A stretch of DNA of 64,000 bases from Rhineura floridana (lineage: Eukaryota; Chordata; Lepidosauria; Squamata; Rhineuridae): contig NC_084487.1 in assembly GCF_030035675.1 (NCBI RefSeq), positions 64,553,986 through 64,617,985 of the forward strand. The letters run 5' to 3'. Shown here piece by piece: positions 22,998 to 35,084 of this stretch (position 1 is its first letter; the number at the start of each line of letters is the position of its first letter). A program made the position numbers and the translations under genes. The notes below the pieces were generated by a model. That model was not told the origin of the DNA. It was given only the letters and a program-made list of their open reading frames with translations, and ran no database searches.

Positions 22998-23265
22998 GGG
23001 TTGCCAGGTTGCAACAGTGTAATGGGATAAACCACAAGCTGGAATTCTCCCTTCCCCCTGCACAACTTTTAAAGATACAGAAGACCTCTTGGTTGCCAGG
23101 CCTGGCCTCCAAAAGGTCTGTATCTTTAAACGTTGTGCAGGAGGAAGGGAGAATTCCACCTTGTGGTTTTTCCCATTACAGTATTGCAAGAACACCTGCA
23201 CTTGGCTGACTTTCTCTTCTCCTAAAGATACAGGAACAGTCTCAGGCCCCGAACCTGGTAAGGTT
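22998..23265. mobile_element. Hairpin-type non-autonomous element inside the minisatellite
   Basis: An inverted repeat with arms of about 95 bp, from about 23005 to 23195. The left arm includes gtaatgggataaaccacaag and ggaattctcccttcc. The right arm carries the complement (ggaagggagaattcc, ttgtggtttttcccattac). The two arms meet near ccaggcctgg at 23097-23106. It is a MITE-like element without coding capacity; the exact ends are uncertain. Confidence 0.75.
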
Positions 23266-23420
23266 CCTAGAGGAGGAAGATGCAGAAGGTTACCATGGGG
23301 GTGCTCTGTGTGCAAGGGCAAGTTGCACAAAAGGAGGAGAAGAAGGTGAAAACGGGTGTGAAGCTGGGCTGAAGAGTAGAAGTGGCTTAAGAAATGGAAC
23401 TGGGAAGGTAAAGGGGGAGT
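23266..23420. repeat. 130-bp minisatellite, right part
   Basis: gctctgtgtgcaagggcaag and aaaaggaggagaagaagg resume the unit seen at 22578-22997, so the hairpin lies within the array. Confidence 0.65.
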
Positions 23421-24402
23421 TTAGTATTTTCATTGGTAGCCAGGGGAAGCTCTAGGTGATTAATGTGGGGGGAGTGATGGGGCTGGTGACTGGAGTGAGC
23501 AGGGGCACAGTGCCTACTATTGCTATATAGTGCTAAAATATTGTGGGATTTTTAGCATTTTGCAGCAAATTTAATACAGCAACATTATGGATTTTAGCAT
23601 AATATAGCAGCATGCATAAACAGCAAGATTTATGTTGGCAGCATTAATATATGGAACTAAATTGTTGAGGGCATACAATGGTGAAAGCAGCATGCAACAC
23701 ACAAACTGATGCAAAATAAAAGTAATTGTACTGGTACTTAAAGTGTATTTCGGATATCACTTTACAACAATCATATATATCCATTTACCTTCTCCTGCAC
23801 TTTACCTTATTAAACTGAGGGCTTTAGGATGCAACAGCATCATGCCCAACTTTTTTCTTTCTCTTCACCCCCAATCTTGTTCAATACCCCTCCCTCCCCA
23901 AATGGATGAAGACTTATGGAATGCTCAAAAGCTTGCTCATGACTTTGTAATATTGTGGTTGGTCCTGCATCTTGTATAAAAGTTTTGCCATACTGTGACT
24001 TTTGTGTCTTGTGTGAAATATAGTATATCTATGTAGTATATCTTCAACATCAGTGAAAGTAATGAAACTGAATGCAATACAAGTTATATGGATTGACAAT
24101 ATATATGAAAAAAATTGTCCTTGTCAACATTTTCTTGTAAATGTCACTTTTGGCAAATCTGTTACAATAAATTGAGCCTTCTGCAAGACTTCTCTGCTAG
24201 TACACCTGCAGCACTAGGGGGACTGAAGAAGACCTGCCCTGGGAGTGAGTATCTGGGTGTTTGCTGCTCGCTCCTTTGGGTTGCTGTCTCTTGAGACAGC
24301 TGATGTCCCTGGTAAGTGCTGCAAGGACTGGGATCCCCTGCCTGACCCTTGTTCCAGAGAGAGGCTGCAGTTAATATTGCAGCCTCTTGCATCAGCTCCT
24401 GG
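23421..24402. other. Non-coding stretch, nothing recognised
   Basis: AT-rich with repeated agcagcat-like words near 23560-23690. No gene supported. Confidence 0.45.
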
Positions 24403-25435
24403 CTGGGTCAGGAAGTGTCAGCAGTATGCTGATGATACCCAGCTCTATTTCACTGTAACATCTGAATCGGTAGAGGCCATGCAAGCCTTGGCCCACTGCC
24501 TGGACTCGGTGGTAGGCTGGATGAGGGCCAATAAACTGAGTCTGAATTCTAGCAAGACGGAGGCACTGTAGGTTTGTGGTTTCCAAGTTCAGATAATTGG
24601 TCAATTGCCTGCTTTGGGGGTTGTAATCCCTCTGAAACAGCAGGTCTGTAGTTTGGGGGTGCTCCTGGATACGTCTTTGTCACTAGAGGCCCGGGTGACC
24701 TCAGGGGCTAGGAGTGCCTGCTACCAGCTTTGGCTGGTAAGACAGCTGTGGTGGTTTCTGGACCAGGATAGCCTGACCACTGTTGTCCACACACTGCTAA
24801 CCTCCAGGCTGGATTACTGTAATGCACTCTATGTGGGTCTGCCCTTGAGGTTGGGCTGGAAGCTGCAGCTGGTGCAAAATGCGGCAGCGAGACTGCTCAC
24901 TGGGGCAACATGTCACCCAGCTGCTGAAAGAATTGCACTGGCTGCCTATTTGCTACCGGGCCAAGTTCAAGGTTCTAGTTTTGGTGTACAAAGCCCTATA
25001 TAGCTTGGGACCAGGATACCTGAAAGATCGTCTTATCCCTTATATACCTAGTTGATCACTGCACTCTGCAGGTGAGGGCCTCCTGCAGATACCGTGTTAT
25101 TAGGAGGTCCGTTCTGCACAACATAGGAAATGGACCTTTAGTGTGGTGGCACCTACCCTGTGGAATTCCCTCCCTTTGAATATTAGACAGGTGCCATCTC
25201 TGTTATCTTTTTGGCACCTATTGAAGACCTTCCTCTTTCAACAAGCCTTTTAAGTTGAGACCTTATCCCAGTCTGTGTGTGTGTTGGAATTGCTTTTTAA
25301 TATGTTTTTAAACCTTTTTTTAAAATATGTTTTGAAAGGTTTTTGAAAAAAATGTTTTTAAAGATGTGTTGTTTTAATGTATTTTAAAGTCTGTTTTTAT
25401 GATGTTTTAAAGTGGTTTTAGTTCTTTTGTTAACT
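24403..25435 (+). mobile_element. L2-type LINE fragment, third subfamily
   Basis: Starts at the catalytic motif (CQQYADDTQLYFTVTSES; 24412 onward) and continues with MRANKLSLNSSKTEAL, then VCSLGVLLDTSLSLEARV and LDYCNALYVGLPLRLGWKLQ in another frame (24605-25003). The C-terminal block (near 25135-25250) is in yet another frame. The 3' UTR is T-rich and lacks the ctctgggtgg tail of the other copies. It is 5'-truncated and broken, and its sequence is distinct from both other L2 groups here. Confidence 0.82.
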
Positions 25436-26692
25436 TACATCCTCAATTAAGCAAGAACAAATCACTTTCCTGCAGTAACCCGACCTATGGCTGATTCCAG
25501 GATGATGTTTTGTTGCTAATTGCTCCTAGACTGAGCCATAAGAAGAGAAAAGAGGTAAAGGTATATCTTAGAACCTGGACCTAAAGCATCCTGTTCAATA
25601 AAGCTTCACTGAAGTGTTCTTCACAGAACTGATTCTCAACTCAAAGATATAAATCCTCATCCACTGACACAGGAAGAACTTAACTGTGCAATCAGCAGTT
25701 AAGTCTTGCCACCTTTCTTCTGACCCTGATTTCTGGAAATTGTGTAAAACCACATTTTATTTAGTAGGCAAGTTTAATGAGGCATAAGATAAACTGAATG
25801 TTAATATTTGAGTATTTTTACTTACATTTAATATGGTGGTTAGCATGAGCAGTTTCCCACTGTGTTGAATATACTGGTCATTTTCTAAGATAAAAAGCCA
25901 CTGCCATCTCTGTTTAAGTTACATGTACAGCAGCCTCCTAAAGCATAAATGGGAAGATGTCAATTTAAGTCGCTTGACATCTCATTATGCTTATGTCAGT
26001 TGTTAAAGATGGAATGTATGTTAACTCTGACACCCAATCACAAATTATCTGAAAGAGCTGTCTAAAGTGGATAACAGTCTTGCTTTTAACTGTAAGTCCA
26101 CACACTGTTTGTTTTTATTTTTTGTCAGTTGAAGGAGCAAATATATACGGAGGAACTTGAAAGCTGTGAACAGCATATTTTGTTTTTGCCCTGCTTAGCG
26201 GTGATAGTACACCCACACAATTTGGCTAATTGCTATACTTGTGACTAATTCACTTTTGTAGGGGGTGGGGATGGTTCAACATAACAAATTAGTCAACCAA
26301 AGCAATAACTGAAAGATTGTCTAGCTCATTAAAACTTCAACTTGGAGTTTAGTTAAATTTATCTAATTCTCATAATGGCCTTCTCTCTCACACACACAAA
26401 AAGGTAATTATTTGGGGGCTATGCACAAACAGTGTCAAAGGTCTTTACAAACCAAAGACAAACTAAGGAAAAATAAACCTTTTTTGTTTCAGAATGCTAT
26501 TCTTTCTAGCTGGAAAATGCTATCTTCCTTCAAAGAGAGAGGAATTGTTTCACAGGTGGGGGTTAAAAAAAAAATTTACTCTGCACAAACTCCTCAAGCC
26601 TGTTGCTCTTTGATTTGTATGATATTATGAGAACATAAAACACCTCCATTTTCATTTATGGATGTGCTGATGATAATAAGGAAATCAGGATA
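25436..26692. other. Unique-looking DNA, no gene seen
   Basis: No recognisable coding or repeat structure. Confidence 0.45.
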
Positions 26693-26696
26693 CAAG

Positions 26697-27133
26697 TGTT
26701 ATATAAATATAGATTATTGATTGATAGAAATGCTGACAATACATATAGAAAGATGACAATGATCTTTGGTAAGTTGGCAACATGAGGTCATTGACCATTT
26801 GCTAAGAAGTCAGCAAAACTGTGAAGAATACAATGAGTGATTTAGACGTTGCAATTTGCTTATCTTGTAGCCTTGTGCACAGTGCAAAAGCACAGAGCAT
26901 GATTTACCCCCACCTTCGGAATTTGTGTGTGCTGCCAAATGCTTAGAAGATAGGGTATAACTGTATGCCTCTGATATGTGTGCTTCAGAACTCACAAGAC
27001 TGACACGAGTCTATGTGAGTTCTCCACTTGCAAGTGACAATAAAGCCTTGGTTTGCATTTTCTATGAGTCTCCTGTTGAATGATTATTGGGGCCTTCATC
27101 CAGTAGGCACGAACCTTAAATTCTAGTGTAACA
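26697..27133 (+). repeat. 5' LTR of the retrovirus-like element
   Basis: Begins TGTTATATAAAT and ends AGTGTAACA. A poly(A) signal, aataaag, lies near 27038. A TGG-starting stretch at 27138, four bases past the LTR, is in the expected primer-binding position; the matching tRNA was not identified. Confidence 0.9.
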
Positions 27134-30100
27134 GTTCTGGCGAGCTTAGCAGCCAGGAGTCCTTTTGGTTAACCTTGCGAGTGCTTGGGCCGTGCCGGAG
27201 AGCTGGGGTAAGAGCGCTCCAGGCCACTTTTGGCCTGACCCCAGGGCTGGCACATGGAGAGCAAGCACTACGCAAGTAGTAATCGAGGGCTCCCATAAAG
27301 ACTCAGATGAACCAACGCTCATTTCCTCCTCTCCTGTTAGAAGTATTGCCAGTGTATGTGGAGAGGGAGGTGTGGATGACGGCCTGCTGAAAAGCTCAAG
27401 GGATTCTGGGGAATGTGGAACCTCCCAATTGACTCTGAGTGGTGAACACAAGATGAGTCAGATTTTTCTTAAGGAAACAGGTGAAAAACCCGGAAATTGA
27501 GAGCAGGCGTCGCAAAGGGAAAAAAAGACATTATAGAACCCTGGGTACATGGGATAAAGTTGTTGTAAATGTTTGTATGAAATGGTCATGCGTTTGCGAG
27601 AAAAAGAGAAAAAGGATGGTTGGGCATAAGAAATGGAATAGAATGGAATGGAGTCAGTTGTCTGGCTGCCGTGTGTGTAGCATTTTCCCGGGAAGTGAGA
27701 ATGATTTTGTGTAAACAGATGTGTATGAATTGAGTGTCTGTGGGAATGGTAGAAGGGAAATGTTTCCTCCCTGTATTGTCACTTCCTAAAATATGTTGTT
27801 GTTTTTCTTGCTGTGTGGATCGGCTGTGCCATTCAGGCATTCTATTTCTGTTTGATGCCCTTGTTTGACACAGGATTCAAAGAATTTAATTTGTTCCTTA
27901 AGTAGCGTTTAGTAATCTTTTAAGCTGGTATGAAGAGATTTGTTTTGTTTGTTTAAAGCAAGGCTTGAAGAGAGGAAAAGAACGAGAGATTTTTGCCAGA
28001 CTTTCATGCCCTCCTTGGCAGGAGAAGGAGAGAGGAAAAAGTATTTTAAAACCGAGGCTTGAAGGTAGAAAAAGGAGGGAGGCTGAGGAACACCAGAGCT
28101 CCCACACATGTACTATGCTCTCAAGGAATGCATGAAGGGCTGCAGGGACAGAACCGGGGAAACTCTGGGTTTCGGTGCAAAACCTTGAGACCAAGAGATT
28201 TCTTCCTGGTTTTGGATCAGAGCTCCTCCACATAGCTTCGGCTGTATACAACTGCCCAGTCTAGGCACAGGATAGGTAATCTCTCCTACCTTTCACCTCT
28301 TATAGTAATAAGGTCCTTTGATTTTTTTAACTTTAAGGTTATGAATGAGTCAGGATGTTAATGATAGATGCTGTCACGCACCCAAGTAATTTTGCGGTGC
28401 TTTCTTGCTCTTTCTCTTAATAAAATCAGGCTTTGCTGTATTTTGTTTTGGACCTGCATTTCTTGGGTTGAATATATGCACAATTTGAGCACATTCCCGG
28501 GCAAAGCGTTTGTTTTATCTCTAGCAAGAGATTCCTTCCTTTTAAGAAGGTGTGTTTCATGGCATTTGAAGGTGGCTCATGCTTGAATTTATTTTGATGC
28601 ACTGTTGTATTTTCTGCATTTGACTTTTGGTGTTGGAGATTTTTAAGCTATGGCAAAAATGCTGCAGCTGTTTGGGGACTTTATAATGCAAGAAAAGTCA
28701 GGACTCAGGTAGAGGAAGCCTTTGAAATAGAGCACCTCCATTTGACTGAGGCTGAAGAAAGGGAGTATAGAGAAATGGTTCTGGAAGTTTTGAGCTTCCT
28801 TTAAAGCAGGTAAAAGTATAGGGACATCACCCCTAATGAAGGGTGGTATGTGGAAGGAACCCATAGTTTTTATGGGGCCAGTTATAAGATTTAGGCATAC
28901 AGGATGTAGACATAAGGTTTTGAGATACATAGAAAGACAGTGAACAGGTTCAAGAGTCAGTTTGTGATGGATAAGGAATGTTTTGAGCAAATCAGTGAGT
29001 TGTTTTTAGGGAGAAGAAAAAAGAGAATAATGTTAAGAGTCTTTTTTCCTCTGATCCAGTACGGGGTTTAGTTCTCACACTGAAGCTCGTCCTCTTGTAT
29101 GTGTTTATAACCCCTCCTTTTCCCCCCATTTGGTGGGCATGCAGCCAAAAGAGCAAAGCAGCTCTATGCAACCTGATATAATTTGTTATATCTTTTGTAT
29201 GCATTTGTAAATGATCAAGAATTTTTTTATTGTTTGGTTTAAAGTATAAGTATATTTTGGTAATTTAAGAAAGTTTCATAAGGCTGTTTTCTCCAATCTG
29301 TGTAAGAACATTCTTTTCCAAAGGAACAATCTCTTGCTGGCAAACTGCCTTTGAATCAAAACAAGATTCAAAGTATAGAGCTTCTAGCTTCAGGAAGAGT
29401 CTATCCAGACCTTGAATTTACTTTGAAAATTAATATAATTAGGCTTCCAAAATAACAGCTGGTTTCTGATACCATCTGTATGCAAATGGATAAGTTGCAA
29501 AGCCCTGATTCTAACAGGGAGTTGCTTTGTCACTTGTGTGTGCAAAATTTTGGCACTGATGTAAATATGTTTGCATGCATCCCAAATCTAGGACTTCAGT
29601 ACCCAGGGGGTACAGTAATATGGTATTCTTTAATGGGCCAACTTAAATGGTGTAATTTGCATGTTTTGTTTTAACTATGCCAATACTTTTCAGCCAAGTC
29701 ATGACCAACAAGAAGAATTTGGGAAATTGTAAAAGGCCTTATTGTTAAGTTTAGTAGCTACAAGATTACTTTTAAATGCCGGCTTCTCTTCCTTCCTATA
29801 TCTGTGAACCTTTTATACAGATAGATTTGCATTTGCAAAAAGAAACTTAATTTTCCTCTCTGGGGCCCCTTTTTCTTGTTTCTCCCAATATTTCCTTGTC
29901 TCTCCAGCAACCTCTGTACATGATCAGAGGCCAGGAAAATATGTTGTGTGTTTGTCTGTCTGACATCTTTTTACAATATGACCCAGTGCAAGGTATAAAG
30001 CAGTTCAATTGTCTCGTTCATAAACCTCATCTGTGGCCATAAATGTGTGTTGTTTTTATATTTTCCTTCCTGCACTCAATGATTTGTAAAGGAAGCATTT

Positions 30101-31699
30101 TCTTCCAAAGGAATGTTTTCTTTTTGCATGTATGTTACAGGAGATTTTATTACAGGCGTTTTGACTGGAGCCTCACAAATTATTGAAATCCTTGCCAAAA
30201 ATATTTAGCGGTAAGGGAAAAGTGGTGGTGTTTGGCCATCTGGCAGGTGGTACATTGCAATGGGTATTATTCTTTTTATGTATATATGTATACCCCCTTA
30301 TGAGTTTTGTGCTTGAGTATGCTGTTTTGCCATAGAAAAAGGGTAGGCAGGCATATATGGTATGTACAGATGTATGTAGAATATTAATGATGTGGAAAAA
30401 CAACATTATAACTTAGTGTTTGGCTATCTATGTGAGAACATGCATGAATCATACACGTTTCCATACCTTATTCAAATAATGAGTGATTCTATATGGGGTC
30501 TTACAATGTGAGAGAATGTTACAAAAGCCATACAAGATTTCACCCAGATCAACTATAAAAGAGTGTTTGAAATAGGGTTTGTCTTTAATTATGACCAAAT
30601 GGATATGTAAATCTCTGAGGCTAAAGAAAAAGGTCCTCAGGGAAAGATATCAAGGTTATTTTTATTTATATTGTGCATTGTATTATATTTCATGAATTTT
30701 ATGAATAGCATTGTAATCAGTCTAGAGTTAAAGAAGCACAGTCTCTTCCCACGACTAATGTTCCTCGTCATTAGTAAAAGGGGGAAATTATGTGTGAGAA
30801 GTAGTAATCTTTTGGGTCCAACCTTTTTCAGTTCTTGTATTCCACTAATACAGTAGTTGAAGCAAAGAAACACAGATGCCATCTCAACCATGGGACCCTG
30901 ATGCTTTGTTTTCCTCAGAAGGACTGTTTTTAAAGGATCTGATGAATTCCCACCTCGATATGCCAGTGGGACTTGGAAATTTTTCCAGGAGCAGCTAATC
31001 AAAGGCTGTTATTTATTGCCTCTGCCCATGCCAGTGGGAGAAAAGGCATTTCTAAAAGTCACACGGGGGAAGGTGGGTTCTGAGAAATACAGCCTTCGTA
31101 CTTTTTCCTTCCAGAAAGAAAGCTGCTGCAATAAACTGTTTTCCTCATCATTTGAATTTCTGATTAAGCATCAGCAACCCACAGACTGATCAATTAAGCT
31201 GACTATCTGATTTTTTGAAGATGAACTTTGTACAAACCTGCAGTGTGTTTAAAGACCATGATTGTTATATGCATTGTGTTTTATGTGACTATTTAACCAT
31301 TGGCTGTTTTTCCTTATATAGTTTAAGTGGGCTAAGAATGTTTTGCTCTTGGGATGTTTTTGGCCTTTTAAATCCCTCGTGATGGGGTCTACAATGGTTA
31401 GGAATAGTGCAATACCCAGGAAGTGCACCAGTGGGCTATAATTAAGCATGTAAGATGGGTAACAATTAATGTGAATGGATGTCAACACCATAAGAATCTA
31501 GGAAGATGATAGTTTGGAATCCCATCAAGATTGCTTTTCTTTCAAAATGATTAATGTATCTTATTGCTCTTTTATGCTAAGAAATGAATCAAGTTCAACT
31601 ATTGTATATTTTGGACATGAGTATGTGCCTTAGAACATTTTGTGATTATGTTGTTATTGATAAGTACTATATACAACCTATGGTAAGATATATCAATGG

Positions 31700-32167
31700 A
31701 TGTTTTGTGGTATTGAGGAAATAGTAGGATGTGATTTTTCATTTAAAGTCCCTGTATGGACCATCCAGAAAATAGATCTGTTTCAACATCTCAAACCCAT
31801 TGCATTAGGTTATGGCCTAGCTGATCTCCAGAAGTTACTTTCTCATCCTATGTTACAGAAACAATTAGAAGTAGTTAAACAAATGAGAGAACAAGCTACA
31901 TGTCAGATAGCACATGATTGCCATACAATCACTTACATTATAGATAAGTTCTTACAGATAGAGACACACAGATGGTGGAATTCTCTCTTTGGTTGGGGTA
32001 AAGAAGCCAAAGGAGGTTTAATTCTTATAGTGCACCCCATTGTTTTAAATGTTTTAAATAATTCTGGTCTTCGTTTTAAGAGCCCTTATGATATGGATTT
32101 AAACTCAAAGGCACAATTACACCGAATGGAAGTCAGCATTGGAGTCTGGGGGCAAGATAGTGACTGA
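31700..32167 (+). pseudogene. Envelope-like transmembrane region (fossil)
   Basis: The translated region ends with RWWNSLFGWG and a hydrophobic stretch (LILIVHPIVLNVLNN), a layout like the membrane-proximal part of a retroviral transmembrane subunit. It lies just upstream of the 3' LTR, where env is expected. The assignment rests on this short pattern and location. The gene as a whole appears eroded. Confidence 0.5.
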
Positions 32168-32685
32168 GAGGTGAAAGGACATCTGTATGAGTATGCCCTT
32201 CCCTGGGGGAAGTGTAATAGCTTGGCTAACCCTATTTTGGTTCAAGTGGAATCTAGGAGGTGCAAGGCCAAGAGCTATAGCATCCACCCCAACTCTCATA
32301 CATATACCCCCGCTTGATAATATGACTGGTAATGCATTCCAGAGGTTTTGTGCAAAGAAAACAAGGGCAGAGTTAAACACTGTTGCATAAATGTTATCTT
32401 ATTCCATGGTGTATACTCCCCAACTACAGTGAATTCCATTGTTCGTTAGAAAGAACCCTAGTTGTTTTGAGTGTCAATTAAAAGCATACATGCAGATATA
32501 CACGTACGCATATGAAGTTTTCTGACCTGAATTAATGGAAAAAGCATTCAGGACAGTGAAACAATTCAGAAGTAACCTTCCTGTGTTAGCCATTTAAGCT
32601 AAAAGGTGGTTCAAGCATTTAGTAAAGTTTTCCACAAGAGGAAATTAATGGTTTCACTGCCCTAAACGCTTTTTGAGGGAGGAAT

Positions 32686-33122
32686 TGTTATATAAATATA
32701 GATTATTGATTGATAGAAATGCTGACAATACATATAGAAAGATGACAATGATCTTTGGTAAGTTGGCAACATGAGGTCATTGACCATTTGCTAAGAAGTC
32801 AGCAAAACTGTGAAGAATACAATGAGTGATTTAGACATTGCAATTTGCTTATCTTGTAGCCTTGTGCACAGTGCAAAAGCACAGAGCATGATTTACTCCC
32901 ACCTTCGGAATTTGTGTGTGCTGCCAAATGCTTAGAAGATAGGGTATAACTGTATGCCTCTGATATGTGTGCTTCAGAACTCACAAGACTGACACGAGTC
33001 TATGTGAGTTCTCCACTTGCAAGTGACAATAAAGCCTTGGTTTGCATTTTCTATGAGTCTCCTGTTGAATGATTATTGGGGCCTTCATCCAGTAGGCACG
33101 AACCTTAAATTCTAGTGTAACA
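32686..33122 (+). repeat. 3' LTR of the retrovirus-like element
   Basis: Same length as the 5' LTR (437 bp) and nearly identical to it, with TG...CA ends. Confidence 0.9.
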
Positions 33123-33126
33123 CAAG

Positions 33127-34163
33127 GGTTCGTGTTCAGTTTACAAATATTGATTGCATCATTCAAAACTACTGTGGTGGCCTAGGACAGTCCATGTTTC
33201 TAGTGAACTGGGCAAGAGAGAGATGCATCCCTGACCTTTATCCAAGGTAGGAATCTTTACACTGTAACTTAAAGGGCCATGGAAAGTCTGTCTTGGATCA
33301 GTCCACTCAGTCCCCATAAAGACTAGGTCTTGACCTAGGTCTATTGCTGAGTTGCTTCTGAGGGGACTGGAGTTCTCCAGAGCTTTCCTAAATTTCAGGG
33401 TGCTTCCAGACTGTTGCTATTTTGTGAGTGGGATCCAAGTACATACCAGGTAGCACATTTAAGTTTTGTAATCAGAGTGAATTTTGGTTCTTGTACAACA
33501 AAATCACTTCCACAAAAAAGCAGACTTTTTGCAGTGAGGAAAGTAATGGGGAAATGCACTAGAAAGTGTGGGATAACAATTGCTTGATGAGGCATCATAT
33601 AACCTCCCTGCAAACAAATTAAAATAAATGATCAATAGACAGTAGACATCATGTAACCTCCCTGCAAATTTTGTGCAAACAAATCAGAATGCGTGCTCAA
33701 TAAATAGGTCATCTGGAAACGACCTCAGTGGAGGAAATTGAGCCAGCACAGGAGTTCTCTACCACCCACTGTGTCTCATGGGGTTTGGGGTTCTATAGGC
33801 CTACCCACTCCACCAAAGTTCTATGAGGACTCACTAAGGGGTTTGGGGATCTATTGGCTCTGTTTTACCCTCTGGACATTGGAGAAGGGATTCCACAGCC
33901 CCAGTGCATTCTTTTGGATCCTACTGAGTGGGGTCTGTGTCTCCCAACGCCAAGAGCGGAATTATTGGTAGCCCCATGATTGTCTTGGGTTTGCTGTAGC
34001 CTTTGTTCTGCTGCTTTGGCAGTCTTTTCTTTCCCATTCATGGTACCAGTTGCCTGCACATTGTGGATTTTTCCCCAGTCCTGAAAACTGCTTAAGGTTG
34101 CCTCACTCTGCTGGCTTGTGCTTTGTGGTATTCTAATAGCCTAATCCTATACAGATAAAAGCA
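33127..34163. other. Non-coding stretch with one transposon-like block
   Basis: Between 33397 and 33726 the ends tcagggtgcttccagac and the complement of tctggaaacgacctca are loosely inverted. The interior repeats catgtaacctccctgcaaa-type words (33597 and 33650). This fits a small hAT-like element, but no clear target duplication was found. Nothing else is supported. Confidence 0.45.
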
Positions 34164-34672
34164 AAGGGCTCTGGCTCAGTGGTAGTTTGTTTTACATGCA
34201 GAAGGTTCCTGGTTCTATCCCCAGCATCTCCAGGTAGGGCTGAGATGTACCCCATCTGAAACCCCAGAGAACCATTGCTGCTCAGTGGTCCATAAGCTTC
34301 ATTGAGGTCGTCCATGGGATGTCAGTGGATTTGTGGTTGAAGACAGGAGACAGCATATCCATAGCATAAATATATCGGTTTTTAACTGTGTTTTTATTGC
34401 TTCTTTTATTTTATGCATCACAATCTGAATTCTATGGAATTCAAATTGTAATACAATTCAACACAATTTATAAGAAATAAAAGAAGCAATAAAAATGCAA
34501 TTAAAAATAATACAGCACCTAGCCCAACACATTACACTTGCTATAACAGGTTGAGATCATCAGAAGTGTTCAAGTGGTCCATGGGGAAAAAAACATTTGG
34601 GAACCATGAGTGTAGGCAGTACTAAGCTAGATGAACCATCTGACTCGGTAGAAGGCAGCTTTCTGTGTTCCT
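34164..34672 (+). mobile_element. tRNA-derived SINE split by a palindromic hAT-like element
   Basis: The SINE head has a tRNA-like A box (ggctcagtggtagt, near 34173) and B box (ggttctatcccc, near 34209), and continues to about 34283. Its tail (actaagctagatgaaccatc...) resumes at about 34618. The intervening DNA starts with a tggtcc block and ends tttgggaacca, with an inner palindrome at 34378-34510 (arms with tttttattgcttctttta and its complement). RNA polymerase III would have transcribed the SINE. Confidence 0.7.
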
Positions 34673-35084
34673 TTTTTATAGTAATAGCACACTTTCCTGC
34701 CACAGGAAGGACATGGAAACACTTTCACAGAGGAACTGGCAGAGGCTGGGAGCTTTCTAAAGAGCCCTAACAGGGGTATTACCTTCAAACAGAACAAGAA
34801 TCCTCTTCCAACTGCCATCATATTCCGGAGAAAATAAAGGAATATTGAAGCTAGATGAGTGATGCAGTTTGCTCGTAGTTCTAAAATCTACCGAGTAGTT
34901 TGGATTGTCAAACGAAAATGACATCCACGTATTTCATATTAGTTTACTGCAAGTTGTAGACTGAGAATTGTAAATGTGTGTTCATAGAAGGCATTCCCAA
35001 TCGAAATACACCATGGGCTATGTAATGCTGCAAGTCTGTGGAAAGCAAAGGAACTACATTACTATAGTTTTATCATAAAAACAA
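34673..35084. other. Non-coding stretch, nothing recognised
   Basis: No supported feature. Confidence 0.4.

Larger units (their letters stand above)
26697..33122 (+). mobile_element. Endogenous retrovirus-like element with both LTRs (fossil)
   Basis: About 6.4 kb, with 437-bp LTRs at 26697-27133 and 32686-33122, flanked by the 4-bp duplication caag (26693-26696 and 33123-33126). The LTRs differ at only about two positions, which suggests an insertion a few million years old at most under ordinary neutral rates. A purine-rich tract (near 32674-32685) precedes the 3' LTR. The interior has one recognisable envelope-like region and no long gag or pol frames. It is broken or was always non-autonomous. 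Orientation is plus, from the poly(A) signal and purine tract. Confidence 0.88.

Noticed and set aside
22521-23112. Pro/Ser-rich minus-strand frames as secreted proteins
   Set aside because: They read the pyrimidine strand of the 130-bp minisatellite and have no family features.
27165-27500. gag frame downstream of the 5' LTR
   Set aside because: Only a short frame without capsid or zinc-knuckle motifs; more likely leader sequence.
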